Assembly (NCBI GenBank): GCA_036399055.1
Contig: DASWNX010000030.1
Location: 186,001-250,000 of the forward strand
Length of the DNA: 64,000 bases
Direction: 5' to 3'
DNA from: Jatrophihabitans sp.
GTDB lineage: Bacteria; Actinomycetota; Actinomycetes; Mycobacteriales; Jatrophihabitantaceae
Each line of letters opens with the position of its first letter. Position 1 is the first letter of the stretch. Below the pieces are notes generated by a model. It was given only the letters and a program-made list of their open reading frames with translations. It was not told the origin of the DNA and did not search any database. Below, piece after piece: positions 18,729 through 27,870 of the stretch. The position numbers and the translations under genes are program-made.

Positions 18729-19637
18729 ATGCAGACGTTCTTGCCCTATCCGAGCTTTCTCGCCTCGGCCCAGGTGCTGGACAGGCAGCGATTGGGCAAG
18801 CAGCGGGTCGAGACCTTGCAGATCCTGCGAGCCTTGGAACTGCCCGACTACGGCTGGCAGAGCCATCCGGTGGTGCGGATGTGGCGCGGGCGCACTCCGG
18901 CTCTGGTGCGCTACGGCCTGGACTGCGTGCGGGTGTGGACCGGCCGCGGCCACGGTGACTCGACCGCTGATCAGATAGCGGAGTTCGCGCCGTGGGTTCG
19001 CGAGCTCAGCCAGGCGGACCTGCAGCGGGACTCACTGCTGCCGAGCTGGTTGGGTGACGAGCGATTGCATCGCTCACACCGCAGTCAGCTCATCGCCAAA
19101 GACCCGGAGTTCTACCGGCCGTTGTTTCCTGATAGCCCTGAGGGTTTGGATTACTTCTGGCCTGAGCAGGATTCGATCACCACCGTCTCCAACCCGCATT
19201 CTCACCGCTTTCTTTGGGTGCTGCGTCCGGAGTCAGAGAACGCTCTGGGCAGAGCGGTGCTCACCGGCGCGATCGGATTCGGACCGGCCGCCGACGTGCC
19301 GGCTGACGCCTCGGCAGGTGACCTGGCCGCGCTGCGTGAATTGCAGACCAACCCGTCACGGCGCCCGTCCCGGGCGTTGCGAGCGCTTGCCGATTTCGTC
19401 GAAGCCGTTCACACCGGTGATGACATCGGTGTGCTGATATCAGGCGGCCAGTCGCTGCTCATCGGTCAGGTGATGGGCCCTTATACTTTCGCGCCGCGCG
19501 ACACCGCCGGTTTGACGCACCGGCGCGCTGTTAGCTGGGACCGGATAATCGCGCGCTCAACGATGCCGCGGCCGTCGGCTTTGCAGGATGTCCGGCCACT
19601 TTTCTCTGTGTCCTGGGACCCCGAAGTGGCGCACTGA
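18729..19637 (+). CDS. Pyrimidine-dimer glycosylase-like domain fused to an EVE/PUA-like domain
   Basis: The product is 302 residues. Residues 1 to ~145 match the MSMEG_6728/Pyr_excise type: MQTFLPYPSF, LGKQRVETLQILRAL and LHRSHRSQLIAKDPEFYRPLF, related to T4 endonuclease V-like glycosylases. From about 160 a second domain runs WVLRPESEN, then SLLIGQVMGPYTFAP (about 237) and LTHRRAVSW (about 262). That pattern is like the EVE/PUA-type modules at the N-terminus of modification-dependent restriction enzymes. A DNA-lesion or modified-base function is inferred, not shown. It is flanked by the relic patch and lsr2. Confidence 0.72.
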   Translation: MQTFLPYPSFLASAQVLDRQRLGKQRVETLQILRALELPDYGWQSHPVVRMWRGRTPALVRYGLDCVRVWTGRGHGDSTADQIAEFAPWVRELSQADLQRDSLLPSWLGDERLHRSHRSQLIAKDPEFYRPLFPDSPEGLDYFWPEQDSITTVSNPHSHRFLWVLRPESENALGRAVLTGAIGFGPAADVPADASAGDLAALRELQTNPSRRPSRALRALADFVEAVHTGDDIGVLISGGQSLLIGQVMGPYTFAPRDTAGLTHRRAVSWDRIIARSTMPRPSALQDVRPLFSVSWDPEVAH

Positions 19638-19833
19638 GTCCCGTCGTTTTCGTCAGCGACGCACGCTGTATACAACATCGTGTCGAGGTCCTGGCTAGGC
19701 GGGGGTATGTCGCTTCCAGCGAGGCGGTAGCGATCTTAGGCGATGGCTGACGTCGTTTCCCGTGGTGAGCGAGGGTGATCCTCGCTCGTGCCTGGCGGCT
19801 CAGCGGGAAGTGCACGGGGGAGAAGCATGGACG

Positions 19834-19898
19834 AACTATCTTTAATAGCTGTTGTTTTTGGGTTAAACGCCCAAATAGCCCCAGGGGTTTAAAGAAAG
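19834..19898 (+). promoter_or_regulatory. AT-rich tract upstream of lsr2
   Basis: The gene-free stretch 19638-19947 contains this conspicuously AT-rich block, including TATCTTTAATAG, GTTGTTTTTG and a TTTGGG/CCCAAA hairpin. Lsr2 binds AT-rich DNA, so it may hold the promoter and an autoregulatory site. The part from 19638 to 19833 shows nothing specific. Confidence 0.45.
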
Positions 19899-19947
19899 TC
19901 GCTTCTCTGGTTTGACTGCGCACTTGATCATGATGGACGATGCGTCC

Positions 19948-20280
19948 ATGGCAAAGACAGTAGTAACCACAGACGACCTTGACGGCTCACCCAACGCTGA
20001 GACGGTGACCTTCAGCTTTGACGGGCGCAGCTTCGAGATTGATTTGAGCAAGAAGAGCCGGACGGCGCTGGAAAAGGCGTTGAAGCCGTATATCGACGCA
20101 GGTAGAACGGTCGGCAGTCGCAGCACCCGCAACGCTGCGACCAGCCGTGGCCGCGGCCGCAGGTCAGGCTCGGTCGACCTGGCCGCGGTGCGCGCCTGGG
20201 CAGCTGAGAATGGGATTGCGGTGTCTGACCGCGGGCGCATCAGCGCCAGCGTTCTGGAGCAGTACCAAGCCGCTCAGTGA
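19948..20280 (+). CDS. lsr2: Lsr2-family nucleoid-associated protein
   Basis: The product is 110 residues. The N-terminal dimerisation domain (TVTFSFDGRSFEIDLSKKS) leads through a basic linker with the AT-hook-like RGRGRR to a C-terminal DNA-binding part (VRAWAAENG, VSDRGRIS). Lsr2 silences AT-rich, often foreign, DNA. ATG 19948 gives the canonical MAK start; the frame is open from 19912 but adds an unrelated stretch. The linker is shorter on Gly than in mycobacteria. Many actinobacteria carry several Lsr2 paralogues, so this may be an accessory copy. Confidence 0.93.
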   Translation: MAKTVVTTDDLDGSPNAETVTFSFDGRSFEIDLSKKSRTALEKALKPYIDAGRTVGSRSTRNAATSRGRGRRSGSVDLAAVRAWAAENGIAVSDRGRISASVLEQYQAAQ

Positions 20281-20476
20281 CCGACTTCTCACACCCCATT
20301 CGCTAACCGACTCAACCGCTCGCTGACCGACCGCTCAGCGGCCTGAGCAGTAGCCGAGGCTGCTCTGCGAGCAGCCACGGAAAATGTCGTCCTCGGGTGT
20401 CGATTCGGTCTTGGCGCGTTCGTTGTCTAGGTGGAGGATCGGATAAGGGTTCGATCCCTGCTCAGAGGAGAATGCG

Positions 20477-20833
20477 ATGAAGCAGTACATGTTGTCGGTG
20501 CACATGGTCGAGGGCGCGGAGATGCCGTCCTCGGAGACCATCGAGCAGATGTACGCCGATGTCGACGCGTTCAACGCCAAGATGCAGGCCGAGGGCGCGT
20601 GGGTATTCGGCGGGGGTCTGCACCCTGCCGACACCGCCACCGTGGTGCGGATGCAGGACGGTGAGTTGCTGACCACCGACGGCCCGTTCGCCGAGGCCAA
20701 GGAGCAGCTCGGTGGCTTCTGGGTCATCAAGGCTCCCGACCTCGACGCGGCGTTGGCCTGGGCGGCCGGCGCGACCAAGGCCTGTCAGTCGCCGGTCGAG
20801 GTCAGGCCGTTCCAGGACGAGGCCGCGGACTAG
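20477..20833 (+). CDS. YciI-family (DGPF domain) protein
   Basis: The product is 118 residues with a dimeric alpha/beta ferredoxin-like fold. The signature TTDGPFAEAKEQLGGFWVI is present at about residues 70-88. In actinobacteria such genes often accompany an ECF sigma factor, but none is adjacent here. AGAGGAGA precedes ATG 20477. The gap 20281-20476 holds no other gene; it contains a GGCTGCTCTGCGAGCAGCC hairpin. Confidence 0.88.
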   Translation: MKQYMLSVHMVEGAEMPSSETIEQMYADVDAFNAKMQAEGAWVFGGGLHPADTATVVRMQDGELLTTDGPFAEAKEQLGGFWVIKAPDLDAALAWAAGATKACQSPVEVRPFQDEAAD

Positions 20834-20859
20834 CTTGCGCTGTCAGGGATGGCTGATGC

Positions 20860-21498
20860 TCAGTCGTCCTGGTTGGCCCGAGGGTCCTGACTGGCCCAGA
20901 AGTCCTGGCCGGCCCGGGGGTCCTGCCCGGCCCAGAAGTCCTGGCCGGCCCGCTGGCCCTGCCCGACCCGCGGGTCCTGAGCCGCCCGCGGGTCTTGAGC
21001 CGCCCGCGGGTCTGGCCCGACCCGCGGGTCCTGAGCCGCCCGCAGGGTCTCCACGTCGCGAGCGGCCTGCTGCCCGGCCCAGACGATCGCCCCGACCAGG
21101 GCGCCGCCGAGCAGGCCCCACAGCGCGCCCATCCGGCAATTCTCGACGACCGGCTCGCCGGTGCGCATCAGCGCCACCAGCGCGCCTGAGATGACTCCCC
21201 ACACGCCGAAACCGGCCGACCAGGCGCCGACTTCGCGGACGGCGGTCATCGTCCGGACCATGGTGGCCGGCACGAAGCCGTTGACCAGCCCGACCCGGGG
21301 ACCGACATCAAAGGGCGGGGCCTTCCAGAACCACGCGCCCACGACGATGAAGGCCACGAGCACCACCAGCGGGCGTGGCGGCAGCCGCCCGGTCAGGGTG
21401 GCCAGCGCGATGAAGACTCCGAGGATCAGCCGGATCGCCGAGATCTGGGGTGTGCGCGGTCGCTTGTCATTCACCGCTTCCAACTCTGCCTCATTCAC
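20860..21498 (-). CDS. Membrane protein with QDPRA-repeat tail
   Basis: The product is 212 residues. Hydrophobic segments lie at about 21-36, 43-58, 92-110 and 122-140. The last 60 residues are polar repeats such as AAQDPRAAQDPR and GQDFWA, encoded by ~18-bp DNA repeats. I do not recognise the family. GTG 21498 is the only sensible start. The tail is probably cytoplasmic or disordered. Confidence 0.7.
   Translation of the reverse strand: MNEAELEAVNDKRPRTPQISAIRLILGVFIALATLTGRLPPRPLVVLVAFIVVGAWFWKAPPFDVGPRVGLVNGFVPATMVRTMTAVREVGAWSAGFGVWGVISGALVALMRTGEPVVENCRMGALWGLLGGALVGAIVWAGQQAARDVETLRAAQDPRVGPDPRAAQDPRAAQDPRVGQGQRAGQDFWAGQDPRAGQDFWASQDPRANQDD
20875..21051 (-). repeat. Degenerate ~18-bp in-frame array encoding the QDPRA-type tail
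   Basis: Roughly nine units share the core GGCCC...GTCCTG on the plus strand. Neighbouring units alternate between two versions (AGAAGTCCTGGCC and GGGGTCCTGCCC), then switch to CGCGGGTCCTGAGCC. Confidence 0.85.
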
Positions 21499-21550
21499 GA
21501 CCGGCGCCCCCTGCCAGCATGCTACTGGGCCACTGATCGCTGGCCCCCGT

Positions 21551-22012
21551 TCAACGGGCCGAGTCGAGGCCGATGTCTTCGTGCCAGAGCTCCGGCCGGG
21601 CGGCGATGAACTCGGTCATCAGCTCGACGCAGTCTGCATTGTCGAGCACCAGCACTCCGACCCCGTGCTCAGCAAGCCAGTCGTGGCCTCCGTAGAACGT
21701 CCGGGCCTCGCCGATCACCAGCCGGGATATGCCGAACTGGCGGATCAGCCCGCTGCAGTACCAGCATGGCGACAGGGTGCTGACCATCGTCGCGCCGCGA
21801 TAGGACGGCTGCCGCCCGGCGTTGCGAAAGGCCGCCGTCTCACCGTGCGTCGACGGGTCATCGTCCTGCACCCGGCGGTTGCGCCCGCGCCCGAGCAATT
21901 GGCCCTCGGCGCCGTACAGGGCGGCGCCGATGGGGATGCCGCCCTCGGCCAGGCCGAGTCTGGCCTCCTCCAACGCGACTGCCAGCCACGACTGCGGATC
22001 GAAGTTCCTCAC
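21551..22012 (-). CDS. Cytosine/nucleoside deaminase (zinc CDA fold)
   Basis: The product is 153 residues. The zinc site is visible as HGETAAFRN (His ligand and catalytic Glu) and SPCWYCSGL (two Cys ligands). Layout resembles yeast-type cytosine deaminase more than guanine deaminase; the substrate is uncertain. GTG 22012 has a TACGGT -10 seven bases upstream. It is divergent from the tricorn-type protease gene. Confidence 0.88.
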   Translation of the reverse strand: MRNFDPQSWLAVALEEARLGLAEGGIPIGAALYGAEGQLLGRGRNRRVQDDDPSTHGETAAFRNAGRQPSYRGATMVSTLSPCWYCSGLIRQFGISRLVIGEARTFYGGHDWLAEHGVGVLVLDNADCVELMTEFIAARPELWHEDIGLDSAR

Positions 22013-22019
22013 CCTTGCG

Positions 22020-22025
22020 ACCGTA
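22020..22025 (-). promoter_or_regulatory. -10 element (TACGGT) of a leaderless promoter
   Basis: On the minus strand TACGGT ends seven bases before GTG 22012. Confidence 0.42.
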
Positions 22026-22117
22026 GTTCCTCCCGGGCCCGTGCCCTACTTCGCGTGCTCTGCCGATGCCAGACGGAGCGGGGTCCGATTGCCTGGCGTC
22101 CTGTCACCGGTCCTCAT

Positions 22118-22123
22118 TAGGGT
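22118..22123 (+). promoter_or_regulatory. -10 element (TAGGGT) of a leaderless promoter
   Basis: TAGGGT ends seven bases before ATG 22131, which fixes the start of the protease far inside a longer open frame. Confidence 0.55.
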
Positions 22124-22130
22124 CAGCATC

Positions 22131-25100
22131 ATGACTGCCACCCCGGGGTACCTGCGCTTTCCGCACATCAGCGGTGATCAGCTCGCCTTCGTCGCCGAGA
22201 ACGACGTCTGGTTGGCGGGCGCCGACGGTGGCCAGGCCCGGCGCCTGACCGCCGAGGCCAAGCCGGTGGCACGGCCGAGGCTGTCGGCCGACGGCACGAT
22301 GCTGGCCTGGACCTCACGCCGCCACGGCGAGCCCGAGGTCTTCCTGATGCCGGTGGCCGGAGGCGCGTCCCGGCAGCTGACTTTCTTCGGCCACTCCAGC
22401 ACCACCCTGCTCGGCTTCGGCCCGGACGGCCGGGTGCTGGTCTCCTCCGCCGGCTCGCAGCCGTTTCGCAGTTTCACCTGGGCTTACGCCATCGACGTCA
22501 CCGATGGCGCCGACCCGGCGCCGCAGCGGCTGCCGTACGGCCCCGTGAGTTCGGTGGCCATCGGTGATCCGGCAGTGGTGGTGGGGTCGGCGCACATGCG
22601 CGAACCCGCGCACTGGAAACGCTATCGAGGCGGCATGGCCGGCCGGTTCTGGCTCGACGCCCGCGGCGACGGCCAGTTCGCCGAGCTGCTGGCCGAACTG
22701 GCCGGTCCCAAGACCGCGCCCACCTGGACCGGGGACCGGCTGGCCTTTCTGGCCGACTTCGAGGGCCACGGCAACGTGTACTCGGTGGCCGCTGACGGCT
22801 CGGACCTGCGCCGGCACACCGACCACGACAGCTATTACGCCAGGCAGCTCAGCGGCGACGGCAGCCGGCTGGTCTACCAGCACGCCGGCCAGGTCTGGCT
22901 GCTCGATTCGCTGGCGCCCGACTCCCAACCCCGCCGGCTCGATATCGCGCTGGCCAGCAGCCGGGCACTGCGAGCCGTCACTGCGGTCAAAGCCGCCGAG
23001 CATCTCGGTGACCTCGACGTCGATGTCACCGGCCGGGCCAGCGCGATCGAGATCCGGGGCAATATCGTCTGGCTGACCCACCGCAACGGGCCCGCGAGGG
23101 CACTGGCCGCCGAACCCGGCGTCCGGCACCGGCTGCCGGTGGTGCTGGCAGCCCAGGACGGCGGCCAGCCTTCGGTGGCCTACATCAGCGACGCCGAGGG
23201 CGAGGACGCGATCGAGATCGCCACCCTCGAAGGCCAGACCCGCCGGTTCGGAGCGGGCAGGCTGGGCCGGGTGCTGGAACTGGTGGCCAGCCCCAGCGGC
23301 GCCACCCTGGCGGCCGCCACTCACGACGGCCGGCTGCTGGCGATCACGACGGCTGAGGGCACGATCACCGAACTCGAGGCCAACCCCGACGGCGACCCCA
23401 GCCATCTGGCATTCTCACCGGACTCCCGCTGGTTGGCCTACTCCGCGGCCGGGCCGACCGGTGACGGTGAGAAGTTGCGCAGCATCCGGCTGGTCGAACT
23501 GGCCAGTGGGCAGATCACCGCCGTCACCTCGAACCGGTTCCGTGACACCGATCCAGTCTTCAGCCTGGACGGCAAGTACCTGGCCTTCCTGTCGGCACGC
23601 ACATTCGACCCAGTCTATGACGCCCACGTCTTCGACCTGGCGTTTCCGCTGGCCATCAGGCCGTACCTGCTCACGCTTGCCGCGGCCACCCCGTCGCCGT
23701 TTGACCCCGAGTTGCAGGGTCAGGCCCCCGACGAGGCGGGCGAGGCGCCGGCCCCCCAGAACGGCGCCGCCGAGAACGGCGCCCCCGAGAACGGCGCCGA
23801 CCCCGGCAGCGCCGTCGCACCGATCACTGTCGAACTGGACGGCCTCGCCGAGCGCATCGTGGCGTTTCCGGTCGCGGCCGGGCGGTTGGCCGACCTGCGG
23901 CCGGCCAAGGATGGTCTGATCTGGACCGACAGCCCGGTCGCCGGCGAACTCGGCGAGTCGCGCAACCCCGAGGACGACATCCGCCCGTCGCTGCAGCGCT
24001 GGGACTTCGGCAAGCGCAAGCGGATCGAACTGGCCGCCCGGATCGACGACTTCGCGGTCTCGGCGAACGGCGCCAAACTCGTCGTGCGCGACGGCCAGGC
24101 CCTCAACCTGGTCCCCGCCGATCGCAAACCCGCCGAGGGCGGTGAGGACACGGTGTCGATCGACCTGGACCGGATCCGGCTGAGCGTCGACCCGCCGGCC
24201 GAGTGGCGTCAGATGGTGGACGAGACCGCCCGCTTGATGCGCGATCACTACTGGGTCGAGGACATGGCCGGCGTCGACTGGGACGCCCAAGTCCAGAAGT
24301 ACCGGCCATTGGTGGATCGGCTTGGCAGCCGCGACGACCTGTCGGACCTGCTGTGGGAGATCAACGGCGAGACCGGCGCGTCGCACGCCTATGAACGGCC
24401 GGCGGCCAGTCTCCCCGACCCCATGCTGGCTCCGGCGTTTCTCGGCGCGGACCTCGACCGCGATGAGCGGGGCCGCTGGCGGATCGCCCGGATCATCGCC
24501 GGGGACAACTCCTCGCGCGCGGCACGCTCACCGCTGAGCGCACCCGGCGTGGCTGCCCGGGCCGGGGAGCTGATCCTTGCCGTCAACGGCCGGCCGGTCG
24601 GTCCCGCCGGCCCGGCCGAGTTGCTGCGCGGCACGGCCGACAAGCCGGTGGAGTTGCGGCTGTCCCGCGATGGCCTCGAGCGGTCGGTGGTGCTGCGACC
24701 GCTGGCCGGCGACGTCGAACTGCGCTACCTGGACTGGGTCGCCAGCCGGCGGGCCGCGGTGCACCGGGCCAGTGACGGCCGGATCGGTTACGTGCACGTT
24801 CCGGACATGATGTCCAGCGGCTGGGCTGCCTTCCACCGGGATCTCCAGGTCGAGATGGCCCGGGACGCGCTCCTGGTCGACACCCGCGACAACAGCGGCG
24901 GCCATACCTCCGAGCTGGTCATCGAGAAATTGGCCCGGCGAGTGATGGCTTGGGTCACCGTGCGGCACTATCCCACCGGCTCCTATCCCTCCAGTGCGCC
25001 TCGCGGGCCGCTGGCGTCGTTGGCCAACCAGGTGGCCGGCTCCGACGGCGACATCGTCAACGCCGCCTTCCAGGCCATGAAGCTCGGGCCGGTGATCGGT

Positions 25101-25406
25101 ACCCGTACCTGGGGCGGGGTAATCGGCATGGACGGCCGTTACCGGCTGGTCGACGGAACCGAGGTGACCCAGCCGCGCGCCGCCTTCTGGTTTGAGAACT
25201 ACGGCTGGGGCGTGGAGAACCACGGCGTGGACCCCGACATGGTGGTGGAGCTGCCACCGCACGCCTGGGCTCAGGGGGTGGACCCGCAGCTGGAGGCCGG
25301 CATCGAGTACCTGCTGGCAGAACTCGAGCGCCGGCCTGCCCCGCCGCGACCGGACCTGGCCCAGCGTCCCTCCCGCCGAGCGCCGGAGCTGCCGCCGCGG
25401 CCGTAG
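22131..25406 (+). CDS. Tricorn-type protease (S41 family, beta-propeller and PDZ)
   Basis: The product is 1091 residues. The N-terminal ~650 are WD/PD40-like beta-propeller repeats. These are followed by a helical C1 domain, a PDZ domain (GELILAVNGRPVG) and the S41 core. By comparison with Thermoplasma tricorn, the catalytic residues are His706 (RDHYW), Ser971 (AGSDGD) and Glu1029 (VENHGVD). It trims peptides released by proteasome-like machines. An Ala/Asn/Gly linker with repeated ENGA separates propeller blades near residue 545. The extreme C-terminus is Pro/Arg-rich. Confidence 0.94.
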   Translation: MTATPGYLRFPHISGDQLAFVAENDVWLAGADGGQARRLTAEAKPVARPRLSADGTMLAWTSRRHGEPEVFLMPVAGGASRQLTFFGHSSTTLLGFGPDGRVLVSSAGSQPFRSFTWAYAIDVTDGADPAPQRLPYGPVSSVAIGDPAVVVGSAHMREPAHWKRYRGGMAGRFWLDARGDGQFAELLAELAGPKTAPTWTGDRLAFLADFEGHGNVYSVAADGSDLRRHTDHDSYYARQLSGDGSRLVYQHAGQVWLLDSLAPDSQPRRLDIALASSRALRAVTAVKAAEHLGDLDVDVTGRASAIEIRGNIVWLTHRNGPARALAAEPGVRHRLPVVLAAQDGGQPSVAYISDAEGEDAIEIATLEGQTRRFGAGRLGRVLELVASPSGATLAAATHDGRLLAITTAEGTITELEANPDGDPSHLAFSPDSRWLAYSAAGPTGDGEKLRSIRLVELASGQITAVTSNRFRDTDPVFSLDGKYLAFLSARTFDPVYDAHVFDLAFPLAIRPYLLTLAAATPSPFDPELQGQAPDEAGEAPAPQNGAAENGAPENGADPGSAVAPITVELDGLAERIVAFPVAAGRLADLRPAKDGLIWTDSPVAGELGESRNPEDDIRPSLQRWDFGKRKRIELAARIDDFAVSANGAKLVVRDGQALNLVPADRKPAEGGEDTVSIDLDRIRLSVDPPAEWRQMVDETARLMRDHYWVEDMAGVDWDAQVQKYRPLVDRLGSRDDLSDLLWEINGETGASHAYERPAASLPDPMLAPAFLGADLDRDERGRWRIARIIAGDNSSRAARSPLSAPGVAARAGELILAVNGRPVGPAGPAELLRGTADKPVELRLSRDGLERSVVLRPLAGDVELRYLDWVASRRAAVHRASDGRIGYVHVPDMMSSGWAAFHRDLQVEMARDALLVDTRDNSGGHTSELVIEKLARRVMAWVTVRHYPTGSYPSSAPRGPLASLANQVAGSDGDIVNAAFQAMKLGPVIGTRTWGGVIGMDGRYRLVDGTEVTQPRAAFWFENYGWGVENHGVDPDMVVELPPHAWAQGVDPQLEAGIEYLLAELERRPAPPRPDLAQRPSRRAPELPPRP

Positions 25407-25574
25407 CCAGGTGGTAAGGCAAACGCTTGCGGGCGGCTAGACTGGCACTATTCATGTCGGCGCGGCTTCGCCTAAGAGAAGCGCGCTGGGCTCGTTTCAC
25501 GGATGGCCGCGCAGGTTTCTCCCGCGCCAGGTATATCGCCGAGACGTGCTATAAGTCTCGACGGGAAATTCTTC

Positions 25575-27158
25575 GTGACCTCGTATGCCCAGCGGCCTGC
25601 CGCTGCCTCCCGCAATTCCTCCTACCGTTCGACCGGCGCCAGCGGCGGCTACCGCGACGCCAACTCCAGCTCGCGTGGCCGTTCCTACAGCAGCTCCAAG
25701 AACCGCGCCAGCTCGGCCAAGTCCCCCCGGCGCGGCCCCTTCGACGATCTGCCGCTGACGGTTCTGGATCTCGACAACCTGCCCAGCTTCGCCGAACTCG
25801 GCCTGCCCGCCTCGCTGACCCAGGCGCTGGGCCGGGCCGGCATCACCACCCCGTTCCCGGTTCAGGCCGCCACCATCCCGGACGCGCTGACCGGCCGTGA
25901 CGTGCTCGGCCGGGCCGCCACCGGCGCAGGCAAGACCCTGGCCTTCGGGCTGCCCATGATCGCCCGGCTGGAAGGCGAGAAGGCCCGCCCGCGCCGCCCG
26001 CGCGGTCTGGTGCTCGTCCCCACCCGCGAGTTGGCCATGCAGGTCTGCGACAGCCTGGCGCCGCTGGCCCAGGCTCGTGACCTGTCGCTGCGGCTGGTCG
26101 CCGGCGGCCTGCCGATCCAGAAGCAGATGCAGGGCCTGATTCGCGGCACCGACATCGTGGTGGCCACCCCGGGCCGGCTGGTCGACCTGATCGAGCGCCG
26201 GGCGTGCGACCTGTCCGACGTGCAGGTGACCGTGCTGGACGAGGCCGACCACATGGCTGACCTGGGCTTCCTGCCGGTCGTGCGGCAACTGCTGGACCAG
26301 ACTCCGGCCGGTGGCCAGCGGCTGCTGTTCTCGGCCACCCTGGACGGCGACGTCGCCAGCCTGGTCACCGAGTACCTGACCGATCCGGCGATCAAGGCCC
26401 TTGCCTCACCGCACGCCACTATCGACACCATGGATCACCACGTGTTCCGCGTCCCGGCTGGTCACAAGTGGCAGCTGATCACCCAGATCGCAGCCCGTGA
26501 GGGGCGCACCATCCTGTTCGTGCGCACCAAGTTCGGCGCTGAGCGGCTGGCCGACAACCTGAACCGGGCCGGTGTCGCGGCCAACGCGCTGCACGGCGGC
26601 CGTAGCCAGATCCAGCGCACCCAGGCTTTGAACGGCTTCAAGAACGGCTCGGTGAGCGCGCTGGTGGCCACCGACGTGGCAGCCCGGGGCATCCACGTCG
26701 ACGGTGTGTCGCTGGTGCTGCACGTCGACCCGCCGGCGGACTCCAAGGACTACCTGCACCGCTCCGGACGGACCGCCCGGGCCGGTGAGTCAGGCCTGGT
26801 GGTGAGCATTGCCACGCCGAGCGACGAGCGCGCTGTCCGGTCGCTGATGGCCGGCGCCGGCGTGCAGCCTGAGCAGCGCGACATGCTGCCTGGCGACTCC
26901 GCGATGCGGGCCCTGACCGGCGCCCGTGAGCCGTCCGGAGTGCCGGTGGTCCCGCCTGCGCCCAGCCGCCGCGAGGTCAACCGGTCCGAGCGGTCTGACC
27001 GGCCCTGGCGCGATCGGCCCGGCGCCTCGGGGTCCGGCCGGGAGCGTTCACCGCACGGCAAGCCCCGTTTCGAGTCCGGCCGTCCCGACGCCAGGCCTGC
27101 CCGGTCCGCGGGCCGCACCGGCTCATCACCGGCTGCCGGCCGCGGTTCGCACAGCTAG
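25575..27158 (+). CDS. DEAD-box RNA helicase
   Basis: The product is about 527 residues. Motifs are in order: ATGAGKT (about 116), PTRELA, TPGR, DEAD (222-225), SAT, then ATDVAARGI and HRSGRTARAG. Both ends are basic and disordered (Ser/Arg-rich N-terminus, Arg/Gly/Pro-rich C-terminus), as in RhlE/DeaD-like cold-shock helicases. The frame opens at 25503. GTG 25575 after GGGAAA is preferred, but ATG 25503 cannot be excluded. Role: ATP-dependent RNA unwinding in ribosome assembly or decay. Confidence 0.92.
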   Translation: MTSYAQRPAAASRNSSYRSTGASGGYRDANSSSRGRSYSSSKNRASSAKSPRRGPFDDLPLTVLDLDNLPSFAELGLPASLTQALGRAGITTPFPVQAATIPDALTGRDVLGRAATGAGKTLAFGLPMIARLEGEKARPRRPRGLVLVPTRELAMQVCDSLAPLAQARDLSLRLVAGGLPIQKQMQGLIRGTDIVVATPGRLVDLIERRACDLSDVQVTVLDEADHMADLGFLPVVRQLLDQTPAGGQRLLFSATLDGDVASLVTEYLTDPAIKALASPHATIDTMDHHVFRVPAGHKWQLITQIAAREGRTILFVRTKFGAERLADNLNRAGVAANALHGGRSQIQRTQALNGFKNGSVSALVATDVAARGIHVDGVSLVLHVDPPADSKDYLHRSGRTARAGESGLVVSIATPSDERAVRSLMAGAGVQPEQRDMLPGDSAMRALTGAREPSGVPVVPPAPSRREVNRSERSDRPWRDRPGASGSGRERSPHGKPRFESGRPDARPARSAGRTGSSPAAGRGSHS

Positions 27159-27179
27159 TCACCGATGTCTCCGGTGACT
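27157..27179 (+). terminator. Hairpin at the end of the helicase gene
   Basis: A perfect 8-bp stem (27157-27164 with 27172-27179) and 7-base loop begin inside the TAG stop codon. There is no T-tract. Confidence 0.45.
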
Positions 27180-27221
27180 GCGGTGACTGCCGCGCCGGAA
27201 CAGATGTGATGATGAGCGTTG

Positions 27222-27728
27222 ATGTCCGCCGACCAGTCCCTCGACCCGAGCAGGCCACCCGGGACCGCCAGCCAACTCGCCGAGGCCTCCGGCGAGCTGG
27301 TGGCCATGTCGTTTCCCGGCGCGCGGCGGATCGCCGGTTGGCTGTTCTGGGTGGTGTTCCCGGCGGTGTGCCTGGCCGCCATCGCGCTGGCCGCGTTCAA
27401 TGTCGCCAGCCATGTCGGAGACCGGCCCACCGGGATCAGGGGCAGTTTCGTGGTCAGCCCGCGTACCTGCAGCCAGGGAATCTGCTCCTTTGGCGGGCTG
27501 TTCACCAGTGACGACGGCAGCATCAAGAACCTGCCGCTGCTCGGCGACCCGCGCTGGCACTCCGAGGATGTCCACCGGGTGGTGCACGACCGCAACAGTG
27601 TCGAGGTGACGGCCCTGCCCGGCCACTGGGATCCGACGCCGTCGGTGATCGCGGCTCTAGGAGCTGTGACCTATCTGGGTCTGGTGGCCTCCTTGGTACG
27701 CGGGGCCCGACGGGATCGGCGACACTAG
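27222..27728 (+). CDS. Membrane protein with two helices around an extracytoplasmic loop
   Basis: The product is 168 residues. Helices lie at about 38-60 and 140-158, with an intervening ~75-residue domain containing two Cys (TCSQGICSFGG) that could form a disulfide outside the cell. No family is recognised. ATG 27222 is chosen over the TTG just before it. It sits between the helicase and typA in the same direction. Confidence 0.72.
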   Translation: MSADQSLDPSRPPGTASQLAEASGELVAMSFPGARRIAGWLFWVVFPAVCLAAIALAAFNVASHVGDRPTGIRGSFVVSPRTCSQGICSFGGLFTSDDGSIKNLPLLGDPRWHSEDVHRVVHDRNSVEVTALPGHWDPTPSVIAALGAVTYLGLVASLVRGARRDRRH

Positions 27729-27770
27729 AGACAACGCACCCTGACACACCTGCACCCTGCACGACTGGAC

Positions 27771-27791
27771 GGCGGCACGAGCGGTGCCGCC
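27771..27791 (+). promoter_or_regulatory. Perfect 8-bp hairpin in the typA upstream region
   Basis: GGCGGCAC (27771-27778) pairs with GTGCCGCC (27784-27791). It may end the upstream transcript or lie in the typA leader. Confidence 0.35.
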
Positions 27792-27870
27792 GCGCAAGGC
27801 GCCGCGATCGCGGTCGCGGATCGGGACAAGCCCGCCGCGCGGAGCAATCGCTGCTGACGAGAGAAGAGTC

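Noticed and set aside
20440..20462. tRNA T-arm-like GGGTTCGATCCC
   Set aside because: The stem pairs only three or four bases, and no acceptor, anticodon or D-arm can be folded around it.
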